The notes under the pieces are model-generated. The model made no database searches, had not been told where the DNA came from, and saw only the letters and a program-made list of their open reading frames with translations. A stretch of 64,000 nt of DNA from CBDAPX01 sp965198725 (GTDB taxonomy: Bacteria > Pseudomonadota > Alphaproteobacteria > Rhodobacterales > Rhodobacteraceae): positions 2,914,001 through 2,978,000 of the forward strand of contig CBDAPX010000001.1 in the NCBI GenBank assembly GCA_965198725.1, written 5' to 3'. A program made the translations under genes and the position numbers. Below, one piece after another: positions 33,813-42,370 of the stretch. Within the stretch, counting starts at the first letter, position 1, and every line of letters begins with the position of its first letter.

Positions 33813-36218
33813 ATGGACACCAAAACCCTAGAACCCTCTACTTTGGAGGCGCTGCGATCGGCCTATTCCACGGAAGTTTCGCGCAACGCGGCCCATAGTG
33901 ATGAAATGCTGGCCGCGGACGGCAGCATTCGGCCTGTCTGGGCCAAGTTTGCCGGACATCTGGCCAACCTGACGCCCGATCAGCTGACTGCCCGCTTTGC
34001 ACACGGGGACCAATATCTGCGCGATGCAGGCGTGCTCTACCGTCAATATGACGAAACCCTATCGAGCGAACGGGAATGGCCGCTCAGCCATATTCCGGTA
34101 CTGCTTGATGAAAGCGAATGGGAAAGCATCTCTGCCGGGCTGATCGAACGGGCCGAACTGCTGGAATATGTCCTGCAGGACTTTTATGGGTCCAATGAGC
34201 TGGTGAGCACAGGCCAGTTGCCCGGCACCTTGCTAGGCCAGAACCCCGCATGGCACCGCCCAATGGTCGGCGGCATGCCAACGCATACCCCCTTGCTCAA
34301 CTCGTTATCGTTCGAAATCGGGCGCGGCCCGGACGGTCGATGGTGGGTGATCAGCGATCTGATAGAGGCCCCGTCGACCACAGGCTTTGCCATTGAAAAC
34401 CGGCTGGCGACCTCGCGCGTCTTTCCCAATTTCTTTCAACAGGCCAACGTACACCGGCTTGCCGGTTTCTTTCAGGCATTCCAGGACCGGCTTTTCGCGT
34501 TGCGCGGCTCCGGGACGGGTGAAATTGCCCTGCTGACGCCGGGACCTCTTAATCAGGATTACGCCGAACATGCGTATCTGGCCCGCTATCTGGGCCTGCT
34601 TCTGGTCGAAGGCGACGACCTGATCGTGCGTGACGGCCAAGTGATGGTCAGAACCGTGGCCGGTGCCAAACCTGTCCGTCTGATTTGGAGCCGTTTGCCA
34701 AGTGCGATGCTTGATCCGCTGGAGCTAAAACCGGACTCAATGCTGGGCACGCCGGGGCTGGTGCAGGCGGTGCGCGATGGTGCCGTCGGCATGGTCAACA
34801 TGCTGGGCGCCGGGGTTCTGGAAACCCGTGCCTTGATGGCCTTTTTGCCCAAGATTGCGCGTCAGCGTTTTGGCCGCGGTCTGAGCATGCCAAACATTGC
34901 AACATGGTGGTGTGGGCAGGATGCACAGCGTGACCATGTTTTGGCCCATGCGCAAACCATGACCGTGGGCCCGGCCTTTTCGACACGCCCTCTTATGGCA
35001 GATCCAACCACCATCACTTTGGGGGATGTGGACAGCAAAACGCTCGGCAAGGTCACGCAACGCTTGCGCGGTGCAGGTCACACATTGGTTGGGCAAGAGG
35101 CCGTGACCCTGTCGACGACACCCGTTTTTGAAAACGGCACGTTTGTCCCGCGCCCCATGAGTATCCGGATTTCCCTGGGCCGCACCAACGAAGGTTGGTC
35201 TGTGATGCCCGGCGGCTATGCCCGGATCAGCGGGGCATCGGATGCCAAGGCCCTGTCCATGCAGCAAGGCGGCAAAGTTGCGGATGTCTGGATTGCCAGT
35301 ACTGGACCGGTCAAAACACCCTCGTTGCTGTCCGAGGTGGCCAAGGCACGGGTCGCAACGCAACCCATTTTGCCCAGCCGCGCGGCGGATAACCTTTTTT
35401 GGCTAGGCCGATATGTCGAACGCTCGGAACAGAATATGCGCATTTTCCGCGCCTATTTTGCCCGCAAAACCGACGGCGTGACTCAAGAGGATGAGATGCA
35501 CAGTTTCATCCGAGCGCGCCTGCTGCAGGACGTCGAAGCGGATGTGAACGAGATTGCGAAACGCTTTTCCACGCCGCTGGCCCTTGGCCTCCAAGCGGCG
35601 TCCCGGATCAGTGACAGGTTTTCACCCGACGGGATGATGGCCTTGCGCAGCCTCGTCAAAAATTCTCAAGAGCTTGCTGCGCGCTCGGTTCCCCCCGACG
35701 ACATCCCATCGGAAGTGAGCCAGTTGCTCCGGCTCATCACCGGGTTTGCTGGGCTGGTTCATGAAAACATGTACCATCACGATGGCTGGCGGTTCCCGAG
35801 TTTGGGCGTCTCTCTGGAACGGGCGGCCAATATGTCAGAGCTTTTGTCGGTCTGTCTTGCCCCGGATGCGCCATCGGGTGCACTCGACTTCGCCCTCGAA
35901 GTTGGCGACAGCGCCGTGTCGCACCGCGCCAGATACCTGCTTTGGCTGCACCCAACCTCCATTTCGGATCTGTTGGGGCTCGACCCGGACAATCCAAGAT
36001 CGATCCGGTACCACATCTCGCGCGCCAAAGATCACATCGCGCATCTACCGCAGCAGGGCACGGGCCATTCTCTGGGGGATGCAGCCCGGCGGGTTCTGCT
36101 GGTCGAAACACAGTTGCGCACCACCGCCGCGTCCGATGTCACACCCGAATTCCTGTCGTCTTTACAAGAAGATATCTGGCACATCTCAGACGCGCTGACC
36201 GCGTCTCACTTGGTTTAG
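33813..36218 (+). CDS. Circularly permuted ATP-grasp protein fused to alpha-E domain (801 aa)
   Basis: Two domains usually encoded by separate genes are fused here. Residues about 70-500 are the type 2 circularly permuted ATP-grasp unit (DUF404/DUF407), seen in FYGSNELVSTGQLPGTLLGQNPAWHRPM, RVFPNFFQQANVHRLAGFFQ and EIALLTPGPLNQDYAEHAYLARYLG. From about residue 515 (ILPSRAADNLFWLGRYVERSEQN) to the end is the all-helical alpha-E domain (DUF403). ATP-grasp enzymes form amide bonds from a carboxylate and an amine through an acyl-phosphate; alpha-E is its usual partner. It starts ten bases after the transglutaminase-DUF2126 gene and ends four bases before the next transglutaminase gene, so all three are one operon. 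Confidence 0.9.
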   Translation: MDTKTLEPSTLEALRSAYSTEVSRNAAHSDEMLAADGSIRPVWAKFAGHLANLTPDQLTARFAHGDQYLRDAGVLYRQYDETLSSEREWPLSHIPVLLDESEWESISAGLIERAELLEYVLQDFYGSNELVSTGQLPGTLLGQNPAWHRPMVGGMPTHTPLLNSLSFEIGRGPDGRWWVISDLIEAPSTTGFAIENRLATSRVFPNFFQQANVHRLAGFFQAFQDRLFALRGSGTGEIALLTPGPLNQDYAEHAYLARYLGLLLVEGDDLIVRDGQVMVRTVAGAKPVRLIWSRLPSAMLDPLELKPDSMLGTPGLVQAVRDGAVGMVNMLGAGVLETRALMAFLPKIARQRFGRGLSMPNIATWWCGQDAQRDHVLAHAQTMTVGPAFSTRPLMADPTTITLGDVDSKTLGKVTQRLRGAGHTLVGQEAVTLSTTPVFENGTFVPRPMSIRISLGRTNEGWSVMPGGYARISGASDAKALSMQQGGKVADVWIASTGPVKTPSLLSEVAKARVATQPILPSRAADNLFWLGRYVERSEQNMRIFRAYFARKTDGVTQEDEMHSFIRARLLQDVEADVNEIAKRFSTPLALGLQAASRISDRFSPDGMMALRSLVKNSQELAARSVPPDDIPSEVSQLLRLITGFAGLVHENMYHHDGWRFPSLGVSLERAANMSELLSVCLAPDAPSGALDFALEVGDSAVSHRARYLLWLHPTSISDLLGLDPDNPRSIRYHISRAKDHIAHLPQQGTGHSLGDAARRVLLVETQLRTTAASDVTPEFLSSLQEDIWHISDALTASHLV

Positions 36219-36221
36219 GCT

Positions 36222-37115
36222 ATGCAGTACCAAGTCCGCCTGACGATCCAACATCAATACGATCAACCCGCCGCGCATGGCCGTCAGTTGATCCGAGTGC
36301 TGCCGAAATCCATTCCCGGGCGTCAGCTGCTTATGGGGCATCAGCTGACCGTTACACCGCGCCCACACCGCCAGATGGAACGCGTCGACTTTTTCGGCAA
36401 CGCGGTTCTGACTAGCACCTTGGCGGAGCCGCATTCGACACTGGACATTGCGCTGGATTGCCAGGTTGCGATGACGCCGCCTTTGCCGCCCAGTGATTTG
36501 TCGCCGCCGATTGCGGCTTTGCGGGCTGACTGGCAAAAGGAACGCGGCCTTGGGGCCCTTTCGCCCCTTCATTTTCTGGGGCCAACAGAACGTTTGAAGC
36601 CCGATGCGGATATTGCCGCCTTTGCGGCGGATGCGGTTTCGCCGACTGCGACGACCACGGAAAACGTCATTCGGTTTGGCGAGGCGCTTTATGACGCGAT
36701 GACCTTTGACAATGCGGCCACGACGGTCGACACCGACGCGTCAGAGGCGTTTCGCATGCGTCGCGGCGTCTGTCAGGATTTCGCGCATATCATGATCCTC
36801 GGGCTGCAATCCCTGGGCATTCCTGCCGGATATGTCAGTGGGTATTTGCGCACGCTGCCGCCCGAAGGCGGCGAAAAGCTGGAAGGCGTGGATGCCATGC
36901 ATGCGTGGGTCAAAGCTTGGTGCGGGGTGGCGCAGGGCTGGGTCGAATATGACCCAACCAACAAGACTCTCATCGGCACCGACCATATCGTTGTGGGCTA
37001 TGGGCGTGAATATAATGATGTGTCGCCGGTGCGCGGTCGGTTGCGGTCCTCTGGTGGGCAGCGCAGTTCACAGGCGGTCGACGTTGCCATCATTGATGGC
37101 GTTGTCCCGAGTTGA
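36222..37115 (+). CDS. Transglutaminase family protein (297 aa)
   Basis: Cytoplasmic papain-like protein with an N-terminal beta domain (MQYQVRLTIQHQYDQPAAHGRQLIRVLP) and a complete core: Cys184 (RRGVCQDFAH), His227 (AMHAWVKAW) and Asp244 (EYDPTN). The family includes proteases and amide hydrolases as well as cross-linking enzymes. Being third in the ATP-grasp operon, it probably cuts or trims what the ATP-grasp enzyme builds. It ends one base before the convergent transglutaminase gene. Confidence 0.92.
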   Translation: MQYQVRLTIQHQYDQPAAHGRQLIRVLPKSIPGRQLLMGHQLTVTPRPHRQMERVDFFGNAVLTSTLAEPHSTLDIALDCQVAMTPPLPPSDLSPPIAALRADWQKERGLGALSPLHFLGPTERLKPDADIAAFAADAVSPTATTTENVIRFGEALYDAMTFDNAATTVDTDASEAFRMRRGVCQDFAHIMILGLQSLGIPAGYVSGYLRTLPPEGGEKLEGVDAMHAWVKAWCGVAQGWVEYDPTNKTLIGTDHIVVGYGREYNDVSPVRGRLRSSGGQRSSQAVDVAIIDGVVPS

Positions 37116-37886
37116 CTATTCTGCCCGCACGCGAACGCTCTGTTCGATCAGCGTGAGCGGACCATAGGACGTTAGAAACGCAACATCTGCCGCATCGCGC
37201 CCCACGCCGATCCGGACAAGGTCGCCCGGGTGTGTCATCCCGGTGGGATCGATAAGGTGCCATGCGCCGTCCAACCAAACATCGACCACTGCGTGAAAAT
37301 CGGCCGGACGCACATCTGCGCCATAGACACTGACAAACCGGGCCGGCACGCCTGCGGCGCGTAGTAAAGTGATCAACACATGCGCAAAGTCTCGGCACAC
37401 CCCGGCCAGCGCATAAAAACTGTCGGTGGCTGTGGTGCCCAAAAAGCTGGCCCAAGGGTCGTACCGCATGTTAGAGTGCACCCAATGCGCCATCTCGGCG
37501 ACCGTGGCCCCTGACATACGCGTCCCGAACTGCCCGGCAACAAGTTCGTCAAACTGTTCACTGTGGCAAAACCGCGAAGGCATCAGATACGGCACAACCT
37601 CTGCCGGTAATGCCTGAAAGGCGCTCACGGGCAAGGCCTCTATAGGTGTCACCGCCCGGTGAAGCGTGAAGACAGCGCTGTACTGACAATGGAACGTATC
37701 CTGCGCGCGCAGCCACCGGCGCGTTCCCACACCGTCTTGGCCCGCCACCGGATGCGACGGTTGTTCGATCGCAATGCTGCTCGTCTCGCAGGTTTGATCG
37801 GCGTCTGATGCGGCCTCAATATGCAACAAGAGGTCCGTTTCGGCCCCCATCGCATACCGCAAATCAACATCAATATTCAGTCGCAA
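37116..37886 (-). CDS. Transglutaminase family protein, convergent copy (256 aa)
   Basis: A further papain-like transglutaminase with the triad Cys164 (AGVCRDFAH), His198 (DFHAVVDVW) and Asp213 (IDPTGM). It is on the opposite strand and directly abuts the other gene set. The start is TTG at 37886 with GAGG five bases upstream; no ATG fits. It shares a subfamily style with the 297-aa protein but has its own N-terminal domain (MRLNIDVDLRYAMGAE). The placement suggests a role in the same peptide-modifying process, under separate control. Confidence 0.88.
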   Translation of the reverse strand: MRLNIDVDLRYAMGAETDLLLHIEAASDADQTCETSSIAIEQPSHPVAGQDGVGTRRWLRAQDTFHCQYSAVFTLHRAVTPIEALPVSAFQALPAEVVPYLMPSRFCHSEQFDELVAGQFGTRMSGATVAEMAHWVHSNMRYDPWASFLGTTATDSFYALAGVCRDFAHVLITLLRAAGVPARFVSVYGADVRPADFHAVVDVWLDGAWHLIDPTGMTHPGDLVRIGVGRDAADVAFLTSYGPLTLIEQSVRVRAE

Positions 37887-38020
37887 GACAGCCTCGGCGC
37901 AGGTTTAATTGGATGGGTTTTGGCCCTTGGGGCCATCCCGTGCGCCTATCGAATGGGGCTGCAATAAACCACCCGTCTTCTGCGGCCATGTCCATTTGTC
38001 GCAAGACCGCTTCTTTATAA
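37887..38020. other. Intergenic region with no recognised feature
   Basis: The 134 bases between the LacI gene stop and the transglutaminase start hold a possible minus-strand promoter for the latter. TGGCCCTTGGGGCCA near 37920 is a small inverted repeat; no terminator with a T-run was seen. Confidence 0.3.
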
Positions 38021-39049
38021 CTATGCGCCAGAGAGTTCGGTGTCCCGGACAAAAGACGTCGTCGCGCGTTCAACCAATTCAGCCGACAGCAACGTAGATG
38101 AAACGGGCGCAGTTGGGTTGGCCAACCGCCCCAACAGTTTTTGCGCCAAAAGCTTGCCCATCTCATAGGGGCTGACCGCCATCGTCGTCAGTGGTGGTGT
38201 GGCAACGGATGCATCCTGAATATCGTCGAACCCCACCACAGAAACCTCGCGACCCGGCATCTGGCCAATCCGCCGCAAGGCATGACAGGCACCCAAGGCG
38301 ACCACGTCGCCGTTGCACACAATCCCAGTGATCTCTGGATGCGCTTTGCGCAGGGCAAGCATCGCGTTCATACCCGAAACCTTGTCATCCGGGGCATTCC
38401 AGACGAGCGGCGCGCACAACCCGCGTTCTGCCAAAACCTGTTCATACCCTTTGATCCGTTCCCGCCGTACTTCGGTTTCGGCCTCACCGCCAAAGAACGC
38501 GATATTTCGGTGCCCAAGCTCTGCCAAGTGCATCGCAGCCTGATAGGTGGCATCCCGGTCGTGAATGCCGACATGATCAAATTTGTCTTCGGCCAAAGAC
38601 CGCAAGAACGTAACGGTGGGGATTGCGTGGGTCGAAACAAGATCGATGGTTTCGTCCGGCGTGTCCTGCGCGGGCACCCACAGCAAACCGCCGCGCGACG
38701 ACCGGATGAATGCCTCGATATTGCGTCGTTGTCGCTCAGGCTCATCCTGAGAATCCAGGACAGAGACAAGATAGCCCTGCGTTTCCAAAAGATCGCTGAC
38801 GCCAGAGATCACCTCGGCGTTAAATGGGTTGGCGATGCGGTGGATGATCATCCCGATCTCACGCTTTTCGCCCGACCGCATCGACGCGGCGCGCCCGTCG
38901 GGCACGTAATGCAGCCGTTCTGCAGCCGCCAAAACCTTGCGCCGGGTCTTGTCAGATATCCGACCGGTGCCACGCATCACCTGACTGACGGTCGCAACAG
39001 AGACCCCGGCCTCATTGGCCACGGTTTCAAGTTTGGGTTTTTGCTTCAT
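38021..39049 (-). CDS. LacI family transcriptional regulator
   Basis: Repressor of 342 aa. The N-terminal helix-turn-helix and hinge read KLETVANEAGVSVATVSQVMRGTGRISDKTRRKVLAAAERLHYVPD, followed by the sugar-binding-protein-like effector domain (IGMIIHRIANPFNAEVISGVSD, GVVGFDD-type segment VVGFDDIQDASVATPPLTTM). ATG at 39049 gives MKQKPKLETVAN; the six extra upstream codons lack a better site. It is divergent from the transport and hydrolase operon and two matching LacI-type operators lie between them, so it should repress that operon until the sugar binds. Confidence 0.93.
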   Translation of the reverse strand: MKQKPKLETVANEAGVSVATVSQVMRGTGRISDKTRRKVLAAAERLHYVPDGRAASMRSGEKREIGMIIHRIANPFNAEVISGVSDLLETQGYLVSVLDSQDEPERQRRNIEAFIRSSRGGLLWVPAQDTPDETIDLVSTHAIPTVTFLRSLAEDKFDHVGIHDRDATYQAAMHLAELGHRNIAFFGGEAETEVRRERIKGYEQVLAERGLCAPLVWNAPDDKVSGMNAMLALRKAHPEITGIVCNGDVVALGACHALRRIGQMPGREVSVVGFDDIQDASVATPPLTTMAVSPYEMGKLLAQKLLGRLANPTAPVSSTLLSAELVERATTSFVRDTELSGA

Positions 39050-39070
39050 CGCATTATGCCTCTGCACGCA

Positions 39071-39086
39071 GATAAAACGTTAAACC
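39071..39086. promoter_or_regulatory. LacI-type operator 1
   Basis: GATAAAACGTTAAACC, centred on the CG that is typical of LacI-family sites. It matches operator 2 at 14 of 16 positions and lies just upstream of the regulator's start, 111 bases from operator 2 (centre to centre), a distance suited to DNA looping and autorepression. Confidence 0.72.
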
Positions 39087-39172
39087 AAATTCGGTCAAGT
39101 TTGGCGCGCAGATACATAACATAAACGCAAATAGGTCTATTTTTATGACCTTTTTGCCATCACAAATTGTCG

Positions 39173-39203
39173 TTGACTCGTGATACAACGTTATACCAAT
39201 ATT
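39173..39203 (+). promoter_or_regulatory. Promoter and LacI-type operator 2 of the glycosyl-glycerate operon
   Basis: TTGACT (39173-39178) and CAATAT (39197-39202) with 18 bases between them form a plausible -35/-10 pair. The operator GATACAACGTTATACC (39182-39197) fills the spacer, so a bound repressor would block RNA polymerase. Confidence 0.65.
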
Positions 39204-39298
39204 AATCCATCGATGGCGATTCACCGGCCTAGCCAGCTGGGGCGCGCTCGCGTCCGGCCGACGTGATTGGTGCAACCACGATCAATTGGGAGGAATTC

Positions 39299-40561
39299 AT
39301 GAACTTGAAACGCAATCTTGCAGGCGCAATTTCCAGCGTCGCACTACTTGTCGGAGCAGGCGCTGCCGCTGCTGACGTTCTGTTCTGGTCGACACAAGCC
39401 AAACCCGTGGAAGAAGCGCAAGCCATGCGCGAGCAGGTTTTGGCCGGTGCTGGCGACGTTGATTACCAGCCGAACGATGGTGGCCCATGGCTGACCCGTT
39501 TGAACGCCGAATTGCAGGCCGGATCCGGTTCGATCGGTGTTCTTGGCGCGCTGCATGGTGATTTTTCAGCGATGTCGTCGGATGACCTCGTTGATTTGGA
39601 TGGCGTTGGCGCTTCGGCGTCGGACACGTTCAACAATCTCGCCAAACTGGGCACAGACAGCATGCAGTACATCCCTTGGATGCAGGCAAGCTATATCATG
39701 GCCGCCAATAAAGAAGCGCTGCCATACCTGCCGGAAGGTGCCGATATTGACGCGCTGACCTATGACGAACTGATCGCGTGGGCCGGCAACATCATGGAAG
39801 CAACGGGTGAGGCCAAGTTTGGTTTCCCGGCGGGTCCAAAAGGGCTGAAGCATCGCTTCTTCCAGGGTTATCTCTATCCTTCCTACACCAACGGCGTGGT
39901 GCGGACCTTTGCCTCTGACGAGGCGGTGACAGCGTGGGAAAAAATGCGCGAGCTTTGGGCCGTGACCAACCCGGCTTCGACCAACTTCTCGTTCCTACAG
40001 GAACAGCTGTTGAACGGCGATGCATGGATTGCGTTTGACCACACGTCCCGTCTGGCCGCGGCGTTTAACGAGCGTCCAGATGACTTTGTGGCCTTCCCTG
40101 CCCCCGCGGGTCCGACCGGTCGTGGCTTTATGCCAGTGATCGCCGGTGTCGCCATCCCCCGCACCGCGCCCGATATGGATGCCGCCAAGGCGGTTGTGGC
40201 ACATATGCTGAAGCCGGAAACCCAGATCGCCACGCTGCGCGCCACCAACTTCTTCCCCGTGGTTGACGTAGAGCTGCCCGACGATCTGCCGCCAGCGGTT
40301 CAGGCTGCAGGTGGCGCCGTGTCGAAAATGGCCGGCTCGGCAGACGCGAACCCGGGTCTTCTGCCTGCGGGTTTGGGTGCCAAAGGTGGCGAGTTCAGCC
40401 AGCTTTACACCGAAACCTTCGAACGCATCGTTCTGGCAAATCAGGACATCCGTCGGGTTCTGGACGATCACAAGGTTCGACTGCAGGCCATCATGGATGA
40501 AACCGGTGCACCTTGCTGGGCACCGGACGCGGCTTCGGACGGTCCCTGCCCGGTCGAATAA
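39299..40561 (+). CDS. Sugar ABC transporter substrate-binding protein (glycosyl-glycerate operon)
   Basis: Family 1 solute-binding protein of 420 aa. The signal peptide is MNLKRNLAGAISSVALLVGAGAAAA, and the mature part starts DVLFWSTQAKPVEEAQAMREQVL. LPYLPEGADIDALTYDELIAWAGNIMEATGEAKFGFP is the receptor's central region and GRGFMPVIAGVAIPRTAPDMDAAKAVVAHML lies near residue 280. ATG at 39299 has GGGAGG five bases upstream, which rules out the earlier in-frame ATG. As first gene of the LacI-controlled operon it probably binds glucosyl- or mannosyl-glycerate, inferred from the hydrolase gene. Confidence 0.9.
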   Translation: MNLKRNLAGAISSVALLVGAGAAAADVLFWSTQAKPVEEAQAMREQVLAGAGDVDYQPNDGGPWLTRLNAELQAGSGSIGVLGALHGDFSAMSSDDLVDLDGVGASASDTFNNLAKLGTDSMQYIPWMQASYIMAANKEALPYLPEGADIDALTYDELIAWAGNIMEATGEAKFGFPAGPKGLKHRFFQGYLYPSYTNGVVRTFASDEAVTAWEKMRELWAVTNPASTNFSFLQEQLLNGDAWIAFDHTSRLAAAFNERPDDFVAFPAPAGPTGRGFMPVIAGVAIPRTAPDMDAAKAVVAHMLKPETQIATLRATNFFPVVDVELPDDLPPAVQAAGGAVSKMAGSADANPGLLPAGLGAKGGEFSQLYTETFERIVLANQDIRRVLDDHKVRLQAIMDETGAPCWAPDAASDGPCPVE

Positions 40562-40568
40562 CTCCCAA

Positions 40569-40610
40569 GGCGCAGATTTTGCGCCGCGTCCGGGCTGTCA
40601 CGGCCCGGAC
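40569..40610 (+). other. Tandem stem-loops after glycosyl-glycerate binding-protein gene
   Basis: Two hairpins follow each other: GGCGCA-GATTT-TGCGCC (40569-40585) and GTCCGGGC-N7-GCCCGGAC (40588-40610). No T-run follows. They lie in the 99-base gap before the permease gene and probably stabilise the binding-protein message. Confidence 0.72.
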
Positions 40611-40660
40611 ACTCTGAAAACTCAACCATACAAGCAGATTGTACTTGGCGGAGGGTTCTT

Positions 40661-41506
40661 ATGAGCCAGCGAATTCTACCTTATGTCCTGATTTTACCGG
40701 TGACATTGTTCCTGTGCCTGTTTTTCCTGTACCCGTTCATTCTGGTGGCACAACAGGCATTCCAAGTGGGCGGCACATGGTCCATGGCAAACTTCAGCCA
40801 GGTCACCAGCCATTGGAAATTTCCCATTTCCCTGAAAAACACCCTATTGCTGGCGGCCGCAGTGGTTCCGGTCCAAGTGGTTCTGGCGCTTTTGATGGCC
40901 ACGATGGTCAACAAGATGAAGCGCGGCCGGGACCTGGTGCTGTATGTCTGGACGATCCCTTTGGGGATTTCGGACCTTGCGGCGGGCATCATCTGGCTGG
41001 CCATCTTTGAACAATCCGGGTTCCTCAACTCGATGATGAACGGGCTCGGCATCATTGACCGCCCTGCCAATCTTCTGAGTTATCAAAACCCCGGCATCGT
41101 CTTTCTGGCCATCGCCCTTGCGGAAATCTGGCGCGCGACGGCGATCATGCTGGTGATCCTAGTTGCGGGTATCGGCCTGATCCCCAAGGAATACTACGAA
41201 GCCGCAGAGGTCTTTGGTGCCTCGCCTTGGAAACGGTTCTGGCGGATCACCTTGCCGTTGCTGCGTCCTTCCTTGTCAACGGCCCTGATCCTGCGGGTCA
41301 TCCTCGCCTTCGAGGTTTTCGCGGTGGTGCAAGCCTTGGGCGGCACGCTGTTCCCGGTCCTGATGGGCGAAACCTATAACTATCAGTTTGAGCTTCTGAA
41401 TGGCGGCGCGGCAGCAGCGATTGCCCTTGTAATCCTCGCCATCTCAATCGCCTTCACCCTGATCATCCTGCGCGTCCTGCGCGTCCCGAAAGGAGCAACG
41501 ATATGA
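40661..41506 (+). CDS. Sugar ABC transporter permease (MalF type, glycosyl-glycerate operon)
   Basis: Inner-membrane subunit of 281 aa. It begins ILPYVLILPVTLFLCLFFLYPFILVAQQAF, and the EAA loop is EAAEVFGASPWKRFWRITLPLLRPSLS near residue 182. GGCGGAGG lies upstream of the ATG, and the stop overlaps the next permease by four bases (ATGA). Confidence 0.93.
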   Translation: MSQRILPYVLILPVTLFLCLFFLYPFILVAQQAFQVGGTWSMANFSQVTSHWKFPISLKNTLLLAAAVVPVQVVLALLMATMVNKMKRGRDLVLYVWTIPLGISDLAAGIIWLAIFEQSGFLNSMMNGLGIIDRPANLLSYQNPGIVFLAIALAEIWRATAIMLVILVAGIGLIPKEYYEAAEVFGASPWKRFWRITLPLLRPSLSTALILRVILAFEVFAVVQALGGTLFPVLMGETYNYQFELLNGGAAAAIALVILAISIAFTLIILRVLRVPKGATI

Positions 41507-42342
41507 GCTCTGTCGCAACCGATGTGGCCCCTGCGGACACACGCAAGGCCGGACACTATGTCTACGCCGCTGCCGTGGTCCTGCTCTGTGCCTGGGTTTT
41601 GGTGCCGCTTTACTTCCTGCTGATCAACACGCTCAGCTCTCCAGAAGCGGTCAACTCGTTCCCAAAGTCGTTCATCCCGGAATTTGACCTTGGCAGCCTG
41701 ACCTTCTTTGCCGGTTTTGCCGGCATGCTGACGGCGCTGAAAAACTCCATACTTGTCGCGGGCCTGACGATGGTGATGTCGATCGCCATCGGGGCGCCTG
41801 CGGGCTATGCCCTGTCGCGGTTTGATTTTCGGGGCAAAGAGCTGTTCAGGCTGTTGATCCTGCTCACACGCGCGTTTCCGCTGCCGCTTTTGGCCTTGCC
41901 CTTGGCGGTGATGTTCATCCGAACAGGGATCGACGACACGGTGTTTGGACTGGCACTTGTCCACACAACGCTCGCCATTCCTTTTGCGGTACTGATCACC
42001 TTCTCGCTCTTTTCGGGCATCCCGATTGAACTGGAAGAGGCCGCATGGACCTTGGGCTGTAACCGTCTGACCGCGTTCAACAAAGTGGTCCTACCACTGA
42101 TCTTGCCCGGCATCACGGCTTCGGCCATTTTTGCCTTCGTCATCTCGTGGAACGAGGTCTTCGCGGCCGCCGTTCTGACCATCGAAAACCGGACGCTGAC
42201 CGCGTTCCTTCTGCAAAACCTCGACACATCGCCCCTGCACCTAAAATTCGCGGGCGGGTTCATCCTCGTCGTGCCTGCGCTGATCTTCATCTTCGCTGTG
42301 CGCAAATACCTCTTTGCAATGTGGGGCATCGCCAACCGTTGA
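41503..42342 (+). CDS. Sugar ABC transporter permease (MalG type, glycosyl-glycerate operon)
   Basis: Inner-membrane subunit of 279 aa with the EAA loop EEAAWTLGCNRLTAFNKVVLPLILPGI near residue 175 and IAFVISWNEVFAAAVLT-type C-terminal helices. Coupled to the preceding permease gene and followed by the ATPase gene 28 bases on. Confidence 0.93.
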   Translation: MSSVATDVAPADTRKAGHYVYAAAVVLLCAWVLVPLYFLLINTLSSPEAVNSFPKSFIPEFDLGSLTFFAGFAGMLTALKNSILVAGLTMVMSIAIGAPAGYALSRFDFRGKELFRLLILLTRAFPLPLLALPLAVMFIRTGIDDTVFGLALVHTTLAIPFAVLITFSLFSGIPIELEEAAWTLGCNRLTAFNKVVLPLILPGITASAIFAFVISWNEVFAAAVLTIENRTLTAFLLQNLDTSPLHLKFAGGFILVVPALIFIFAVRKYLFAMWGIANR

Positions 42343-42370
42343 GGCGGTGGCTGCTGAAAGGATCTAAGAT

